NCBI GenBank assembly: GCA_003439945.1
Contig: QVRM01000312.1
Location: 62,001-126,000, forward strand
Direction of reading: 5' to 3'
Source of the DNA: Dermanyssus gallinae
Lineage: Eukaryota; Arthropoda; Arachnida; Mesostigmata; Dermanyssidae
DNA: 64,000 nucleotides
Shown here: positions 23,507 to 35,540 of the stretch, piece by piece
Position numbering within the stretch: position 1 is the stretch's first letter
How the letters are laid out: the number at the start of each line of letters is the position of its first letter
Translations under genes and position numbers: made by a program
The notes under the pieces: model-generated
The model's database searches: none
Seen by the model: only the letters and a program-made list of their open reading frames with translations
What the model was told of the DNA's origin: nothing

Positions 23507-24174
23507 GTTTGCACCAACAGTTTTGATTACGCTTCTTACCCGTTACGTTTTGCTATTAAATAAAAATATAGCACACACTTGTTATATTGTGTGCTATTAA
23601 ACTCTATGCACATGCATGGAGTATGCCCATGCATAGTATATTATGCATAAATGCAGTAATTCGCACTGCAATGGGCACTTTTACTCTGCCCTGTGACTTA
23701 AGCGCCAGTACATTTATTATAGCTAATAAATGATGACGACTTATCTAAAATATACTGCACGTCTTATTGTAAAATAAAAGAAGAGCGAGTTTATGTTACC
23801 ATATTCGTTTTCAAATTTGTGCGACGTCAATTTTGGCAGTTTTTTTCTCTTACACTGCACGTTGAAGTAGTTAATAATAATGGGTAGTAGTGCATTTGTT
23901 TTGTCTTCGTCTCACATGAGTATTCAAAATGGATTAATCGTACGATAGTATTATTCAAGTTTCGCACTGCAATTGGGTATTGATCACAGACTCCGTTCAG
24001 TTGTGGCCACGAAATACGTGATTAAAGCGTGATGTTGTGGATTAATTAATTTGTATAGATGTTAAAAAATAGGTATGCGTACCATTTTATACCAGAGACT
24101 CGTAACGTTGCAGACAACCCAAGATCAACAATCTCTATGATTGTTGATACATTGTCTAATTTCGAATTTTTCAG

Positions 24175-24246
24175 CCAAAGGACTATCTAAACGTTCCAGC
24201 AGTGACTTCTCCTAAACGGAAAAGACCTCTAACGTTCGAAGAATGG
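24175..24246 (+). CDS. Putative microexon, type IV (72 nt)
   Basis: Acceptor AATTTTTCAG, donor GTTTGT. It begins PKDYLNVPAVTSPKRKRP and ends LTFEEW. The PKRKRP patch matches a monopartite nuclear-localisation pattern. It is homologous to the first type III exon, sharing the D-Y..P..PKRK spacing. Confidence 0.45.
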
Positions 24247-24359
24247 GTTTGTGATAAGATTTTTCTCTCTTTTAAAAGGCACACAAGACTTTTTAGAAGC
24301 AAAATATGATGCTCGTGTTTTTAAACGTTTGCAGCATTGATCGATTTTTTCTTGCCTAA

Positions 24360-24620
24360 GGCACAGACTTTTTAGGAAGCAAAATATGATTATGCTAGTG
24401 TTCAAACTTCTCATTTTGAGTATCATCAATGTCAACGCAACTCCCCGAGCAACTCAAACAAAAGACGTGCAGTGTACTCATGTCAGTGTCTTTGGCAAAA
24501 CCGTTCATAACACACCGCCGGACGGTATCAGTCCTATCCCCATCGCCATTCGGATTGAGATGGTGGTTGCTGCTAAAGCGCTTCATATACGTATATATCT
24601 ATACTTCAAGATACAAACGG
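24360..24620 (+). repeat. Decayed type III unit left of the array
   Basis: The unit features are recognisable (TTTTTAGGAAGCAAAATATG, GTATCATCAATGTCAACG, AAGACGTGCAGTGT, AAAACCGTT then GATAACAC-like sequence). The TTTCAG acceptor is replaced by ACACCGCC, so the exon is lost. A similarly decayed copy sits at the right end (34600-34920). The array is thus bordered on both sides by old, exon-less units. Confidence 0.55.
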
Positions 24621-25130
24621 ATCAAACGGGCTCTACGGACTGCAGCCTGTGGTCTCCCGTTTACTAGTGCGTGCGTGATATATGCTCTCACATAATCCGG
24701 GAACTAAGACTTGGCGGCAAGTGCTCTGCCTCTGAGTCTCACTCTAAGTAAAGAGTGATACTTACCCCTTTAACGTAAAGAGGCAACGTCCCTCGCGCCA
24801 ACCGTGGTCACGTCGTGTGTACATCCTAATCAAGTACTTTATCCTGGTACTGGAGTTGTTGCGCCAACAATTGTCTAGAGTATGCAGTTCCGTCGTTCCT
24901 CGCTTTGAAGTACCCTTGACACAAGTGTACACACTTGCTTGCTCCAAACTACAAACGCGCAAAGTCGTTCTTAAATTTGTGTGGCGTTAAGAAATGTTGG
25001 CCGTTATTTCTCTACCACTGCACCTTGACGTCATTAGAATAATTGACAACCGTAGTGCATTTGTTTCGTCTTCGTCTTACATAGGTCTTCACAATTGATT
25101 GATCGTAAACGTTGTTCACGTTTCGCACTG
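24620..25130. other. Inter-unit sequence, empty reference for later insertions
   Basis: I see no gene here. The stretch is collinear with 34960-36850. It lacks the SINE, the (GCA)n run and the LINE present there, so it serves as the pre-insertion reference. Confidence 0.55.
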
Positions 25131-25340
25131 CAATCGGGTATTGATCACTCCAGTGGTGGTCACGAAATAAATGACTAGAACGTTTGATGTTGTATATATA
25201 TATATATAGATTGATTAATTGATTTGTATTTGCTTAAAAAATATGTGTGCATACCCTTTCATATTAAAAACGCATAACGTTGCAGATACCCAAGATCGAC
25301 AATCTCTGTTCATGAGTCTAATTTGAAAGTAATTTTTCAG

Positions 25341-25406
25341 TCAAAAAAACATTCCTCAACTCAAGTGGATCCGAGGGCGCAATGGATGCAAACGGACGAA
25401 CCCTTG
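25341..25406 (+). CDS. Putative microexon, type IV (66 nt)
   Basis: Acceptor AATTTTTCAG, donor GTTTGT. It reads SKKHSSTQVDPRAQWMQTDE and ends PL. The VDPRAQ core is shared with the exon at 26182, although the rest has diverged strongly while length is kept. Confidence 0.4.
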
Positions 25407-25774
25407 GTTTGTAATCGATTTTAATTTCATACTTTAGACAATCATCTAAGGCACCTAAGACTTGGAAGCAAAATATTATGTTAGTGTTTTTGTTTGCAGC
25501 ATTATTGCAGCATACTTTATTAGCATTCACAACTCTAAGGTTTTACTTGTAGCTAGACCTTCAAGCCGTCGGAATCTTGTGCTGCACACCCAGCTCCTAG
25601 AGGACCAATCAAACGTTCTTTGAGTATCATTCATGTCAACGCGAGAATCAGTGTGTAATTAAAGTTAAAATTAATTTTAACTAATTAAAATCAATTTTAG
25701 TTCTAATTAATTTTAATTCTAATTGATTAGAATTAAAACAATGTTTTTTGCAAAACCGTTGGTAACACTTTCAG

Positions 25775-25849
25775 GCGGTATATGATTATGACTCACCAGT
25801 TCCAGTGGCGCGGCCTAAGCGTAAAAGTGCTGTAGCCGGCGAAGATTCG
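25775..25849 (+). CDS. Putative microexon, founder-like type III (75 nt)
   Basis: Begins AVYDYDSPVPVARPKRKS and ends AVAGEDS. It is nine nucleotides (three codons) shorter than the amplified form and intermediate in sequence between type IV and the other type III exons, so it is probably closest to the copy that was amplified. Acceptor ACTTTCAG, donor GTTTGT. Confidence 0.45.
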
Positions 25850-26181
25850 GTTTGTGATAGATTCTAATATATTTCATACTTTAGACAATCATCTAAGGCA
25901 CCCAAGGCTGTTGCAAAATTTTATGCTAATGTTTCTGTTTCCAGCATTGTTTTATTTAACTCTAGGTTTTGCTTGTAGCCAGACCTTGCCGTCTGAATTT
26001 TGTGTCGCAACACCAATCTGAATTTGCTTGAAAAATGTGTGCATACCCTTTTATACCAGAGACGCATAACGTTGCAGATACCCAAGATGAAAAATATGTG
26101 TGCGTTCCCTTTTATAGCAGAGACGCATAACGTTGCAGATAATCTCTGTACATGAGTCTAATTTCAAAAGTGACCTTTCAG

Positions 26182-26247
26182 CCAAAACAGCTTTTACTAC
26201 CAGTTCCAACGGATCCGAGGGCGCAGCGTGGACATACACGATCTACG
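26182..26247 (+). CDS. Putative microexon, type IV (66 nt)
   Basis: Acceptor TGACCTTTCAG, donor GTTTGT. It reads PKQLLLPVPTDPRAQRGHTR and ends ST. It is the same length as the 25341 copy and open despite divergence in more than half of its residues, which supports real constraint on frame. Confidence 0.45.
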
Positions 26248-26603
26248 GTTTGTAATGGATTTCAATTTATTTCATACTTTAGACAATCACCTAAGGCACC
26301 CCAGACTTTTTAGAAGCAAAATATTACGCTAATGATTTTGTTTGCAGCATTATTTCTCTTAACTCTAGGTTTTACTTGTAGCTAGGCCTTCAAGCCGTCC
26401 GAATCTTCTGTTGCACACCCAGCCCCGAGAGGACATATCTTAAACGTTCACTGAGTATAATCAATGTCAACGCGAGTATCAGACAAGACGTGCAGTGTGT
26501 AATTACAATTAGAATTAATTAACTTTAATAATTAATTCCATTTCTAATTGACTAGAATTAAAACAATGTTTTTTTTTACAAAACCGTTGATAACACTTTC
26601 AGA

Positions 26604-26687
26604 CGGTATCTGTTCATGATTCACCTCCTCTAGTGGATCTGACGGGGCGGCATAAGCGTAAAAAAGCTGTAGCCGGCGAAGATTCGG
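26604..26687 (+). CDS. Putative microexon, type III (84 nt), first amplified copy
   Basis: Begins TVSVHDSPPLVDLTGRHKRK and ends KAVAGEDS. The same 28-codon exon recurs at 27188-27271, 27771-27854, 28363-28446, 28948-29031, 29534-29617, 30120-30203, 30677-30760, 31263-31346, 31820-31903, 32407-32490, 32990-33073 and 34161-34244. Copies vary at residue 2 or 3 (Val, Glu, Ala; Ser, Phe) and a few later sites but keep 84 nt and an open phase 0. If all were spliced together they would give a repeat protein of 28-residue units. Confidence 0.45.
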
Positions 26688-29600
26688 TTTGTGATAGATT
26701 CTAATTTTTTTAATTCATACTTTAGACAATCATCTAAGGCACCCAAGGCTGTTGCAAAATGTTATGCTATTGTTTTCAGCATTGTTTTATTTAACTCTAG
26801 GTTTTACTTTTAGCCAGGCCTTAGCCGTCTGAATTTTGTGTCGCAACACCAATCTGAATTTACTTGAAAAATGTGTGCATACCCTTTTATACCAGAGACG
26901 CATAACGTTGCAGATACCCAACATGAAAAATAAGGTACCCCAGACTTTTTAGAAGCAAAATATTCTGCTAAGGCCTTCAAGCCGTCCGAATCTTCTGTTG
27001 CACACCCAGCTCCGAGAGGACATATCTTAAACGTTCACTGAGTATAATCAATGTCAACGCGAGTATCAGACAAGACGTGCAGTGTGTAATTACAATTATA
27101 ATTAATTAACTTTAATAATTAATTCCATTTCTAATTGACTAGAATTAAAACAATGTTTTTTTACAAAACCGTTGATAACACTTTCAGGCGGTGTCTGTTC
27201 ATGATTTACCTCCTCTAGTGGATCTGACGGGGCGGCATAAGCGTAAAAAAGCTGTAGCCGGCGAAGATTCGGTTTGTGATAGATTCTAATTTTTTAATTC
27301 ATACTTTAGACAATCATTTAAGGCACCCAAGGCTGTTGCAAAATGTTATGCTATTGTTTCTGTTTTCAGCATTGTTTTATTTAACTCTAGGTTTTACTTT
27401 TAGCCAGGCCTTATTTTGTGTCGCAACACCAATCTGAATTTGCTTGAAAAATGTGTGCATACCCTTTTATACCAGAGACGCATAACGTTGCAGATACCCA
27501 ACATGAAAAATAAGGCACCCCAGACTTAAGCAAAATATTCTGTTAAGGCCTTCAAGCCGTCCGAATCTTCTGTTGCACACCCAGCCCCGAGAGGACATAT
27601 CTTAAACGTTCACTGAGTATAATCAATGTCAACGCGAGTATCAGACACAACGTGCAGTGTGTAATTACAATTAGAATTAGAATTAATTAACTTTAATAAT
27701 TAATTCTATTTCTAATTGATTAGAATTAAAACAATGTTTTTTTTTGCAAAACCGTTGATAACACTTTCAGGCGGAATCTGTTCATGATTCACCTCCTCTA
27801 GTGGATCTGACGGGGCGGCATAAGCGTAAAAAAGCTGTAGCCGGCGAAGATTCGGTTTGTGATAGATTCTAATTTATTTCATACTTTAGACAATCATCTA
27901 AGGCACCCAAGGCTGTTGCAAAATTTTATGCTTTTATTTATGTTTCCAGCATTGTTGTATTACTCTAGGTTTTACTTGTAGCCAGGCCTTAGCCGTCTGA
28001 ATTTTGTGTCGCAACACCAATCTGAATTTGCTTGAAAAATGTGTGCGTACCCTTTAATACCAGAGACGCATAACGTTGCAGATACCCAAGATGAAAAATA
28101 AGGCACCCCAGACTTTTTAGAAGCAAAATATTCTGCTAAGGCCTTCAAGCCGTCTGAATCTTCTGTTGCACACCCAGCCCCGAGAGGACATATCTTAAAC
28201 GTTCACTGAGTATAATCAATGTCAACGCGAGTATCAGACAAGACGTGCAGTGTGTAATTACAATTAGAATTAGAATTAATTAACTTTAATAATTAATTGT
28301 ATTTCTAATTGATTAGAATTAAAACAATGTTTTTTCTGAAAAACCGTTGATAACACTTTCAGGCGGCATTTGTTCATGATTCACCTCCTCTAGTGGACCT
28401 GACGGGGCGGCATAAGCGTAAAAAAGCTGTAGTCGGCGAAGATTCGGTTTGTGATAGATTCTAATTTATTTCATACTTTAGACAATAAGGCACCCAAGGC
28501 TGTTGCAAAATTTTATGCTATTATTTCTGTTTCCCGCATTGTTTTATCTCTAGGTTTTACTTGTAGCCAGGCCTTAGCCGTCTGAATTTTGTGTCGCAAC
28601 ACCAATCTGAATTTGCTTGAAAAATGTGTGCATACCCTTTTATACCAGAGACGCATAACGTTGCAGATACCCAAGGTGAAAAATAAGGCACCCCAGACTT
28701 TTTAGAAGCAAAATATTCTGCTAAGGCCTTCAGGCCGTCCGAATCTTCTGTTGCACACCCAGCCCCGAGAGGACATATCTTAAACGTTCACTGAGTATAA
28801 TCAATGTCAACGCGAGTATCAGACACAACGTGCAGTGTGTAATTACAATTAGAATTAGAATTAATTAACTTTAATAATTAATTCTATTTCTAATTGATTA
28901 GAATTAAAACAATGTTTTTTTTGCAAAACCGTTGATAACACTTTCAGGCGGAATCTGTTCATGATTCACCTCCTCTAGTGGATCTGACGGGGCGGCATAA
29001 GCGTAAAAAAGCTGTAGCCGGCAAAGATTCGGTTTGTGATAGATTCTAATTTATTTCATACTTTAGACAATAAGGCACCCAAGGCTGTTGCAAAATTGTA
29101 TGCTTTTATTTATGTTTCCAGCATTGTTGTATCTCTAGGTTTTACTTGTAGCCAGGCCTTAGCCGTCAGAATTTTGTGTCGCAACACCAATCTGAATTTG
29201 CTTGAAAAATGTGTGCGTACCCTTTTATACCAGAGACGCATAACGTTGCAGATACCCAAGATGAAAAATAAGGCACCCCAGACTTTTTAGAAGCAAAATA
29301 TTCTGCTAAGGCCTTCAGGCCGTCCGAATCTTCTGTTGCACACCCAGCCCCGAGAGGACATATCTTAAACGTTCACTGAGTATAATCAATGTCAACGCGA
29401 GTATCAGACAAGACGTGCAGTGTGTAATTACAATTAGAATTATAATTAATTAACTTTAATAATTAATTCTATTTCTAATTGATTAGAATTAAAACAATGT
29501 TTTTTTTTGCAAAACCGTTGATAACACTTTCAGGCGGTATCTGTTCATGATTTACCTCCTCTAGTGGATCTGACGGGGCGGCATAAGCGTAAAAAAGCTG

Positions 29601-32600
29601 TAGCCGGCGAAGATTCGGTTTGTGATAGATTCTAATTTATTTCATACTTTAGACAATAAGGCACCCAAGGCTGTTGCAAAATGTTATGCTATTATTTCTG
29701 TTTCAAGCATTGTTTTTTATATCTAGGTTTTACTTGTAGCCAGGCCTTAGCCGTCTGAATTTTGTGTCGCAACACCAATCTGAATTTGCTTGAAAAATGT
29801 GTGCATACCCTTTTATACCAGAGACGCATAACGTTGCAGATACCCAAGGTGAAAAATAAGGCACCCCAGACTTTTTAGAAGCAAAATATTCTGCTAAGGC
29901 CTTCAGGCCGTCCGAATCTTTGTTGCACACCCAGCCCCGAGAGGACATATCTTAAACGTTCACTGAGTATAATCAATGTCAACGCGAGTATCAGACAAGA
30001 CGTGCAGTGTGTAATTACAATTAGAATTATAATTAATTAACTTTAATAATTAATTCTATTTCTAATTGATTAGAATTAAAACAATGTTTTTTTTGAAAAA
30101 CCATTGATAACACTTTCAGGCGGCATCTGTTCATGATTCACCTCCTCTAGTGGATCTGACGGGGCGGCATAAGCGTAAAAAAGCTGTAGCCGGCGAAGAT
30201 TCGGTTTGTGATAGATTCTAATTTATTTCATACTTTAGACAATAAGGCACCCAAGGCTGTTGCAAAATTTCATACTATTATTTCTGTTTCCAGCATTGTT
30301 TTATCTCTAGGTTTTACTTGTAGCCAGGCCTTAGCCGTCTGAATTTTGTGTCGCAACACCAATCTGAATTTGCTTGAAAAATGTGTGCATACCCTTTTAT
30401 ACCAGAGACGCATAACGTTGCAGATACCCAAGATGAAAAATAAGGCACCCCAGACTTTTTAGAAGCAAAATATTCTGCTAAGGCCTTCAAGCCGTCCGAA
30501 TCTTCTGTTGCACACCCAGCCCCGAGAGGACATATCTTAAACGTTCACTGAGTATAATCAATGTCAACGCGAGTATAAGACAAGACGTGCAGTGTGTAAT
30601 TACAATTAGAATTAGAATTAATTAACTTTAATAATTAATACAATGTTTTTTGAAAAACCGTTGATAACACTTTCAGGCGGCATTTGTTCATGATTCACCT
30701 CCTCTAGTGGACCGGACGGGGCGGCATAAGCGTAAAAAACCTGTAGCCGGCGAAGATTCGGTTTGTGATAGATTCTAATTTATTTCATACTTTAGACAAT
30801 AAGGCACCCAAGGCTGTTGCAAAATTTTATGCTATTCTTTCTGTTTCCAGCATTGTTTTTTTATATCTAGGTTTTACTTGTAGCCAGGCCTTAGCCGTCT
30901 GAATTTTGTGTCGCAACACCAATCTGAATTTGCTTGAAAAATGTGTGCATACCCTTTTATACCAGAGACGCATAACGTTGCAGATACCCAAGGTGAAAAA
31001 TAAGGCACCCCAGACTTTTTAGAAGCAAAATATTCTGCTAAGGCCTTCAGGCCGTCCGAATCTTTGTTGCACACCCAGCCCCGAGAGGACATATCTTAAA
31101 CGTTCACTGAGTATAATCAATGTCAACGCGAGTATCAGACAAGACGTGCAGTGTGTAATTACAATTAGAATTATAATTAATTAACTTTAATAATTAATTC
31201 TATTTCTAATTGATTAGAATTAAAACAATGTTTTTTTGAAAAACCATTGATAACACTTTCAGGCGGCATCTGTTCATGATTCACCTCCTCTAGTGGATCT
31301 GACGGGGCGGCATAAGCGTAAAAAAGCTGTAGCCGGCGAAGATTCGGTTTGTGATAGATTCTAATTTATTTCATACTTTAGACAATAAGGCACCCAAGGC
31401 TGTTGCAAAATTTCATACTATTATTTCTGTTTCCAGCATTGTTTTATCTCTAGGTTTTACTTGTAGCCAGGCCTTAGCCGTCTGAATTTTGTGTCGCAAC
31501 ACCAATCTGAATTTGCTTGAAAAATGTGTGCATACCCTTTTATACCAGAGACGCATAACGTTGCAGATACCCAAGATGAAAAATAAGGCACCCCAGACTT
31601 TTTAGAAGCAAAATATTCTGCTAAGGCCTTCAAGCCGTCCGAATCTTCTGTTGCACACCCAGCCCCGAGAGGACATATCTTAAACGTTCACTGAGTATAA
31701 TCAATGTCAACGCGAGTATAAGACAAGACGTGCAGTGTGTAATTACAATTAGAATTAGAATTAATTAACTTTAATAATTAATACAATGTTTTTTGAAAAA
31801 CCGTTGATAACACTTTCAGGCGGCATTTGTTCATGATTCACCTCCTCTAGTGGACCGGACGGGGCGGCATAAGCGTAAAAAACCTGTAGCCGGCGAAGAT
31901 TCGGTTTGTGATAGATTCTAATTTATTTCATACTTTAGACAATAAGGCACCCAAGGCTGTTGCAAAATTTTATGCTATTCTTTCTGTTTCCAGCATTGTT
32001 TTTTTATATCTAGGTTTTACTTGTAGCCAGGCCTTAGCCGTCTGAATTTTGTGTCGCAACACCAATCTGAATTTGCTTGAAAAATGTGTGCATACCCTTT
32101 TATACCAGAGACGCATAACGTTGCAGATACCCAAGGTGAAAAATAAGGCACCCCAGACTTTTTAGAAGCAAAATATTCTGCTAAGGCCTTCAGGCCGTCC
32201 GAATCTTCTGTTGCACACCCAGCCCCGAGAGGACATATCTTAAACGTTCACTGAGTATAATCAATGTCAACGCGAGTATCAGACAAGACGTGCAGTGTGT
32301 AATTACAATTAGAATTAGAATTAATTAACTTTAATAATTAATTCTATTTCTAATTGATTAGAATTAAAACAATGTTTTTTTGAAAAACCATTGATAACAC
32401 TTTCAGGCGGCATCTGTTCATGATTCACCTCCTCTAGTGGATCTGACGGGGCGGCATAAGCGTAAAAAAGCTGTAGCCGGCGAAGATTCGGTTTGTGATA
32501 GATTCTAATTTATTTCATACTTTAGACAATAAGGCACCCAAGGCTGTTGCAAAATTTCATACTATTATTTCTGTTTCCAGCATTGTTTTATCTCTAGGTT

Positions 32601-33572
32601 TTACTTGTAGCCAGGCCTTAGCCGTCTGAATTTTGTGTCGCAACACCAATCTGAATTTGCTTGAAAAATGTGTGCATACCCTTTTATACCAGAGACGCAT
32701 AACGTTGCAGATACCCAAGATGAAAAATAAGGCACCCCAGACTTTCTAGAAGCAAAATATTCTGCTAAGGCCTTCAAGCCGTCCGAATCTTCTGTTGCAC
32801 ACCCAGCACCGAGAGGACATATCTTAAACGTTCACTGAGTATAATCAATGTCAACGCGAGTATCAGACAAGACGTGCAGTGTGTAATTACAATTAGAATT
32901 AGAATTAATTAACTTTAATAATTAATTATATTTCTAATTGATTAGAATTAAAACAATGTTTTTTGAAAAACCGTTGATAACACTTTCAGGCGGCATCTGT
33001 TCATGATTCACCTCCTCTAGTGGATCTGACGGGGCGGCATAAGCGTAAAAAAGCTGTAGCCGGCGAAGATTCGGTTTGTGATAGATTCTAATTTATTTCA
33101 TACTTTAGACAATAAGGCACCCAAGGCTGTTGCAAAATTTCATACTATTATTTCTGTTTCCAGCATTGTTTTATCTCTAGGTTTTACTTGTAGCCAGGCC
33201 TTAGCCGTCTGAATTTTGTGTCGCAACACCAATCTGAATTTGCTTGAAAAATGTGTGCATACCCTTTTATACCAGAGACGCATAACGTTGCAGATACCCA
33301 AGATGAAAAATAAGGCACCCCAGACTTTTTAAAAGCAAAATATTCTGCTAAGGCCTTCAAGCCGTCCGAATCTTCTGTTGCACACCCAGCCCCGAGAGGA
33401 CATATCTTAAACGTTCACTGAGTATAATCAATGTCAACGCGAGTATCAGACAAGACGTGCAGTGTGTAATTACAATTAGAATTAGAATTAATTAACTTTA
33501 ATAATTAATTATATTTCTAATTGATTAGAATTAAAACAATGTTTTTTGAAAAACCGTTGATAACACTTTCAG

Positions 33573-33657
33573 GCGGCATTTGTTCATGATTCACCTCCTC
33601 TAGTGGACCCTGACGGGGCGGCATAAGCGTAGAAAAGCTGTAGCCGGCGAAGATTCG
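33573..33657 (+). pseudogene. Type III microexon with a 1-nt insertion (85 nt)
   Basis: An extra C in GGACCCTGACG makes this the only copy whose length is not a multiple of three. The phase 0 frame ends in TAA soon after the insertion. Skipping it would leave the chain in frame because the neighbouring exons are symmetric. Confidence 0.45.
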
Positions 33658-34572
33658 GTTTGTGATAGATTCTAATTTATTTCATACTTTAGACAATAAG
33701 GCACCCAAGGCTGTTGCAAAATTTTATGCTATTCTTTCTGTTTCCAGCATTGTTTTTTTATATCTAGGTTTTACTTGTAGCCAGGCCTTAGCCGTCTGAA
33801 TTTTGTGTCGCAACACCAATCTGAATTTGCTTGAAAAATGTCTGCATACCCTTTTATACCAGAGACGCATAACGTTGCAGATACCCAAGGTGAAAAATAA
33901 GGCACCCCAGACTTTTTAGAAGCAAAATATTCTGCTAAGGCCTTCAGGCCGTCCGAATCTTCTGTTGCACACCCAGCCCCGAGAGGACATATCTTAAACG
34001 TTCACTGAGTATAATCAATGTCAACGCGAGTATCAGACAAGACGTGCAGTGTGTAATTACAATTAGAATTAGAATTAATTAACTTTAATAATTAATTCTA
34101 TTTCTAATTGATTAGAATTAAAACAATGTTTTTTTGAAAAACCATTGATAACACTTTCAGGCGGCATCTGTCCATGATTCACCTCCTCTAGTGGATCTGA
34201 CGGGGCGGCATAAGCGTAAAAAAGCTGTAGCCGGCGAAGATTCGGTTTGTGATAGATTCTAATTTATTTCATACTTTAGACAATCATCTAAAGCACCCAA
34301 GGCTGTTGCAAATTGTTATGCTATTGTTTCTGTTTTCAGCATTTTTTCATTTAACTCTAGGTTTTACTTGTAGCCAGGCCTTAGCCGTCCGAATTTTGTG
34401 TCGCAACACCAATCTGAATTTGCTTGAAAAATGTGTGCGTATTAAAATGAATTTTAATTAATTAAGATTAATTTTAACTTATTAACTTGACTCTAATTCT
34501 AATAAAATTCGAATTTCAATCGACTAGAATTAAAACAATGTTTTTTTGCAAAACCGTTGATAACACTTTCAG

Positions 34573-34740
34573 GCGCTATCCGCTCATGCCACACCAGTTT
34601 TCGAAGCAAAATATGATGCTCGGTGTGTTTTTGTTTGCAGCATTCGATATTTCTCGAATGATGTTGCTAGGTCCGCAAGCCGCCTGAATACTGTGTCGCA
34701 CACCCTCGCCCCTAGAGCACCACAATCTTCTATTCGTTTA
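34573..34740 (+). pseudogene. Type III exon fused to intron sequence by deletion
   Basis: After the ACTTTCAG acceptor the exon begins ALSAHATPVFEAKYD, where the second half is normally intronic (CGAAGCAAAATATGATGC). A deletion has removed the exon's 3' half and its donor. The fused frame stays open for about 55 codons. It is most likely the decaying right edge of the array. Confidence 0.4.
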
Positions 34741-35015
34741 TAGGAATAGAGTATCATCAATATCAACAACGCAACTGTCCCGAGTTGATCAAACAAAAGA
34801 CGTGCAGTGTACCTAACATATTCAATGTCTACTGCTTGCTGCAAAACCGCTGATGCAGCACCGCCAGACAGACTGTACTACACCAGTCAGACCTATCGCC
34901 GTTCAGATTGAGATGGTAGTTGGCTTCTCGAAAGCGAACGAGATATTAACGATCAATGGGCGTTTACTAGTGGTGCGTGCGTGAGATGATACGCTCTTAC
35001 ATAGTCCGGAAACTG

Positions 35016-35240
35016 TTGAGCCCGGTGGCCTGGTGATGGCCTGGTGCATTCGTCTGCGCCCCTCGCGACCGGAGCAGAGTAGACATAGCCGGTGCGCGGG
35101 TTCGAGCCCCCCACCGTTGCACTTCTGCTGTATTGATTTATGGCGCTCCGTCGTCTATAATAAAGCAATGCGAGAGGCGACAGTCCCATGCACGTTAAAT
35201 ATCTTGGCGACTGAGAGTCAGCCCCGAAACGGAGATTTTC
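35016..35240 (+). mobile_element. tRNA-derived SINE
   Basis: The head has CCCGGTGGCCTGG (A-box region) and GCGGGTTCGAGCCC (B box). A tail shares AAGCAATG, CACGTTAAAT and TCAGCCCCGAAAC with the element at 49935. Comparison with the paralogous empty segment near 24690-24720 shows it was inserted after ATAGTCCGGAAACTG. The tRNA-like region does not fold into an intact tRNA, so this is not a functional tRNA gene. Confidence 0.65.
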
Positions 35241-35395
35241 TAATCCGGCAACTAGGTCTCCACAGTCACATACTCGTATGTGTGAGCATTGTACTACGAC
35301 AACGACGCCGCGTGGCAAGTGCTGCCTTGCCAACAACAACAACAAAATAATAGTTCCGTCGTTCCTCGCTTACTGGTGGTTTGAAGTGCCTTTTG

Positions 35396-35421
35396 CAGCA
35401 GCAGCAGCAGCAGCAGCAGCA
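35396..35421 (+). repeat. (GCA)n microsatellite
   Basis: About nine GCA triplets. The paralogous segment at about 24900 lacks them, so the expansion happened after duplication. Confidence 0.8.
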
Positions 35422-35540
35422 TGTGTACACTTGCTCCAAACTACAAGCACGCAAAATCGTTTTAAATTTGTGCGGCTGGCCAAAATGGCAAAAGACATTT
35501 TGGCCGCTTACTCTATTCTCGACCACTGCGCCTTGAAGTG

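Larger units (their letters stand above)
25742..34560 (+). repeat. Tandem array of ~585-bp units, each with one type III microexon
   Basis: Fifteen exon starts fall at 25775, 26604, 27188, 27771, 28363, 28948, 29534, 30120, 30677, 31263, 31820, 32407, 32990, 33573 and 34161. From 26604 on, spacing is mostly 583-590, with some 557-559 units that lack about 28 bp of an AT-rich palindrome. Each unit has the exon, a GTTTGT-started intron containing a second polypyrimidine-AG, a GATACCCAAG block, the palindrome of AATTAGAATT/AATTCTAATT type, and AAAACCGTTGATAACACTTTCAG-like sequence just before the next exon. Units 29.6-30.7 and 30.8-31.9 kb are near-identical dimers offset by 1144 bp, showing recent amplification. 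Confidence 0.85.

Noticed and set aside
29730..29948. 72-codon minus-strand ORF repeated identically at 30874-31092
   Set aside because: It lies in intron sequence of the array and is open only in two near-identical units. The identity reflects recent dimer duplication, not constraint.
35016..35115. Possible tRNA gene (A and B box)
   Set aside because: It cannot form a complete cloverleaf and has a SINE tail shared with another copy, so it is a SINE.
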